DNA of 7,900 nucleotides from Gammaproteobacteria bacterium (lineage in GTDB: Bacteria; Pseudomonadota; Gammaproteobacteria; Chromatiales; Chromatiaceae). A program made the position numbers and the translations under genes. The stretch lies in the NCBI GenBank assembly GCA_030594925.1, contig JAUVEG010000051.1, positions 1 to 7,900 of the forward strand, given 5' to 3'. Below, piece after piece: positions 5,833 to 7,900 of this stretch (the first letter of the stretch is position 1; each line of letters begins with the position of its first letter). The notes beneath the pieces are model-generated. The model was not told where the DNA came from, made no database searches, and saw nothing but the letters and a program-made list of their open reading frames with translations.

Positions 5833-6972
5833 CTACCCCTTAAATGCTCCCATGATGTCGTCATCATCCTCTTCATTCAACTCAAAGCCACCATCACCGA
5901 ATGCACCGCCCTTGCCGGAAAGCTTGATCATCAGGCGCACATCGTTGGAAGAGTCTGCGAAACGCAACGCATTTTCATAGGTAATTTTATCCTCCAGAAA
6001 CAAGGTCACCAGCGCCTGGTCAAAAGTCACCATCCCCTGCTCCTGTGAACGCTTCATCAGATCCTTGATCTCATGAATCTCTCCGCGTCTAATCAGATCA
6101 GCGGCATAGGGAGTGTTCAACAGAATCTCGATCGCTGGAACCAACCCCTTGTGATCAGTGCGCGGTATCAACTGCTGTGCAATAATCGCTTTCAGGTTCA
6201 GGGAGAGATCGAGCAGCAGCTGGTTACGGCGGTCTTCAGGGAAAAAATTGATGATCCTATCCAACGCCTGGTTTGCATTGTTGGAGTGCAGAGTAGCAAT
6301 GCAAAGATGCCCCGTCTCGGCAAAGATAATCGCCTGGTCCATCGCTTCACGGGTGCGCACCTCTCCAATCAGGATGACATCGGGGGCCTGGCGCAGGCAG
6401 TTTCTCAATGCCACTGGATATGACTCTGTATCTATCCCCACTTCGCGTTGATTGACGATGCATTGGTCATGCTCGTGGATGTATTCAATCGGATCCTCGA
6501 TGCACAGGATATGACCGGCGCTGTTGTGATTACGGTAGCCAATCATGGCCGCCAGCGTGGTTGATTTACCCGTGCCGGTGGCGCCGACTACCAGCACCAG
6601 CCCGCGCTTGATCATCGCTATATCATTGAGCTGTTCAGGAAGTCCAAGCTCCTCGACAGTCGGTATATCCGAGACGATATAGCGCATCACCAGACCTGGC
6701 GTATCCTTCTGGAAAAAGGCACTGACACGGAAACGCCCGACACCCTCTTCGGCGTAGGCAAAATTTGCTTCATGCGTCTGGTGAAACTCCTCGATACGAC
6801 TCGCTGGCATCAGGCTCTCGATCAGCGCCTCGGTCTGATCCAATGTCAGGGCTTTATCACCGACTGGATGCAGTGTGCCATGAAGTTTCATGCTGGGGGG
6901 GCGTCCAACACTGAGGAACAGATCGGATGCTCCACGTTTTACCATCAATTCAAGGTAAGGTTTTATATCCAT
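5833..6972 (-). CDS. pilU: Type IV pilus retraction ATPase PilU
   Basis: PilU is a hexameric cytoplasmic ATPase at the base of the type IV pilus; it assists PilT in depolymerising pilin during twitching motility. The 379-residue protein has an N-terminal PAS-like domain, Walker A GATGTGKS (130-137), an Asp box (E159-D160, IEDPIEYIHEH), Walker B APDVILIGEVR (196-206) and a His box (H222 to H229). It lacks the AIRNLIRE signature of PilT, having a variant there (YAADLIRRGEIHEI). It carries an extra C-terminal tail ending in an acidic run (NEEDDDD) then IMGAFKG. Both features and its length identify PilU rather than a second PilT. It follows pilT by 13 nt, with no clear Shine-Dalgarno, so it is probably translated from the pilT message. 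Confidence 0.95.
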   Translation of the reverse strand: MDIKPYLELMVKRGASDLFLSVGRPPSMKLHGTLHPVGDKALTLDQTEALIESLMPASRIEEFHQTHEANFAYAEEGVGRFRVSAFFQKDTPGLVMRYIVSDIPTVEELGLPEQLNDIAMIKRGLVLVVGATGTGKSTTLAAMIGYRNHNSAGHILCIEDPIEYIHEHDQCIVNQREVGIDTESYPVALRNCLRQAPDVILIGEVRTREAMDQAIIFAETGHLCIATLHSNNANQALDRIINFFPEDRRNQLLLDLSLNLKAIIAQQLIPRTDHKGLVPAIEILLNTPYAADLIRRGEIHEIKDLMKRSQEQGMVTFDQALVTLFLEDKITYENALRFADSSNDVRLMIKLSGKGGAFGDGGFELNEEDDDDIMGAFKG

Positions 6973-6985
6973 CAGTTTATGCCCA

Positions 6986-7900
6986 TCAGAATGAATCCCT
7001 GCTCTCGGCCCGCTCTCGTGCGGCGCCCACAGTAATCACTCCGGAGTCGACAAGTTTTCTCAGGCATTGATCCATCGTTTGCATGCCTTCCGCCTGCCCT
7101 GTCTGTATCACTGAATACATCTGCGCCAGTTTATTCTCACGAATCAGGTTGCGGATCGCAGGATTTGCAACCATGATCTCCCAGGCCGCAACACGGCCGC
7201 CGCCAATCTTTTTGAGAAGTGTCTGGGAGATGACCGAGCGCAGTGAATTCGACAGCATCGAACGCACCATCTCCTTCTCATCACCGGGGAAAACGTCGAT
7301 AATACGGTCAATGGTCTTGACTGCGGAGCTGGTATGCAGGGTGGCAAACACCAGATGACCGGTCTCTGCGGCTGTCAATGCCAGCCGGATGGTCTCGAGA
7401 TCACGCATCTCGCCCACCAGGATGACATCGGGGTCTTCACGCAACGCCGCACGCAGTGCATCGGTAAAACTCAGGGTATGCTCATGCAGTTCACGTTGAT
7501 TGATGAGGCATTTTTTGCTTTCATGCACAAATTCAATCGGATCTTCAATAGTCAGGATATGCAATGGCAGGGTTTTGTTGATCTCATCGGTAAAGGCGCC
7601 GAGCGTGGTCGTTTTTCCCGAGCCGGTTACACCTGTTACCAGCACCAGGCCATTCTTGACATTGATGATCTCCTTGAAAGAGGATGGCGCATCAATCTCT
7701 TCGAGCGTCACAACCTCGGACGGGATGACACGAAATACCGCTCCGGCGCCACGATTCTGATGGAAAGCGTTGACACGAAAACGCGCCACATCAGGCAGGT
7801 GAAAGGAGAAATCAGCCTGCAACTCTTTTTCGAATGCTCGACGCTGGCGATCGTTCATGATGTCAAACACCATGTCATGCGTCTGCTCTTTCTCAAGATC
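6986..7900 (-). CDS. pilT: Type IV pilus retraction ATPase PilT (N-terminus beyond window)
   Basis: PilT powers pilus retraction by ATP-driven removal of pilin at the inner-membrane base of the machine. The visible 304 codons are open to the right edge; about 40 N-terminal residues of a typical 345-residue protein are missing. The methionine at 7871-7873 is internal, since the frame continues upstream as DLEKEQTHD. Numbering from the first visible codon, there are Walker A GVTGSGKT (90-97), an Asp box IEDPIEF (118-124), Walker B DPDVILVGEMR (156-166) and a His box ending FATLH. The PilT-specific AIRNLIRE motif (248-255) is required for retraction in studied homologues. The C-terminus AARERAESRDSF also matches PilT. 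It is the first gene of a pilT-pilU pair. Confidence 0.96.
   Translation of the reverse strand, partial: DLEKEQTHDMVFDIMNDRQRRAFEKELQADFSFHLPDVARFRVNAFHQNRGAGAVFRVIPSEVVTLEEIDAPSSFKEIINVKNGLVLVTGVTGSGKTTTLGAFTDEINKTLPLHILTIEDPIEFVHESKKCLINQRELHEHTLSFTDALRAALREDPDVILVGEMRDLETIRLALTAAETGHLVFATLHTSSAVKTIDRIIDVFPGDEKEMVRSMLSNSLRSVISQTLLKKIGGGRVAAWEIMVANPAIRNLIRENKLAQMYSVIQTGQAEGMQTMDQCLRKLVDSGVITVGAARERAESRDSF

Overview
The window looks like chromosomal DNA of a gammaproteobacterium. The basis is a pilT-pilU pair facing an aspartate transcarbamoylase gene (pyrB) that is translationally coupled to a catalytically dead dihydroorotase homologue (pyrC'). This arrangement is known from Pseudomonas and relatives. 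Species cannot be named from sequence alone.

Layout. Positions 1-396 (minus strand) hold the N-terminal part of an exported, YtcJ-like metal-dependent amidohydrolase that runs off the left edge. Positions 397-1169 are a long gene-poor stretch. It contains two hairpin-forming inverted repeats and a 330-bp element (724-1053) with 10-bp terminal inverted repeats. The element has extra internal copies of the same motif and is flanked by a perfect 6-bp direct repeat, so it resembles a MITE or a decayed insertion sequence. Positions 1170-2099 (plus) encode an APH-fold kinase resembling type II homoserine kinase, starting at TTG. A good sigma-70-type promoter (2177-2205) precedes a small membrane-anchored coiled-coil protein (2250-2579). 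A tight plus-strand operon follows: pyrB (2624-3601), pyrC' (3598-4881) and pyrK (4881-5756), with overlaps of 4 bp and 1 bp. A short convergent intergenic region made of phased degenerate heptamers (5750-5826) separates this operon from pilU (5833-6972) and pilT (6986 to beyond the right edge), both on the minus strand.

How the genes work together. PyrB makes carbamoyl-aspartate for pyrimidine synthesis. PyrC' has lost its metal and catalytic residues, so it is probably a structural partner of PyrB, and a true dihydroorotase must be encoded elsewhere. PyrK is the FAD/[2Fe-2S] electron-transfer subunit of NAD-linked (class 1B) dihydroorotate dehydrogenase, but no pyrD is present here. PilT and PilU are the ATPases that drive type IV pilus retraction (twitching motility). 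The kinase, coiled-coil protein and amidohydrolase have no evident link to either pathway.

Main points for a second look: the inverted-repeat element with its apparent target-site duplication, the pyrB-pyrC'-pyrK operon lacking pyrD and pyrR, the Met-rich heptad protein beside it, and the heptamer array that begins inside the end of pyrK.
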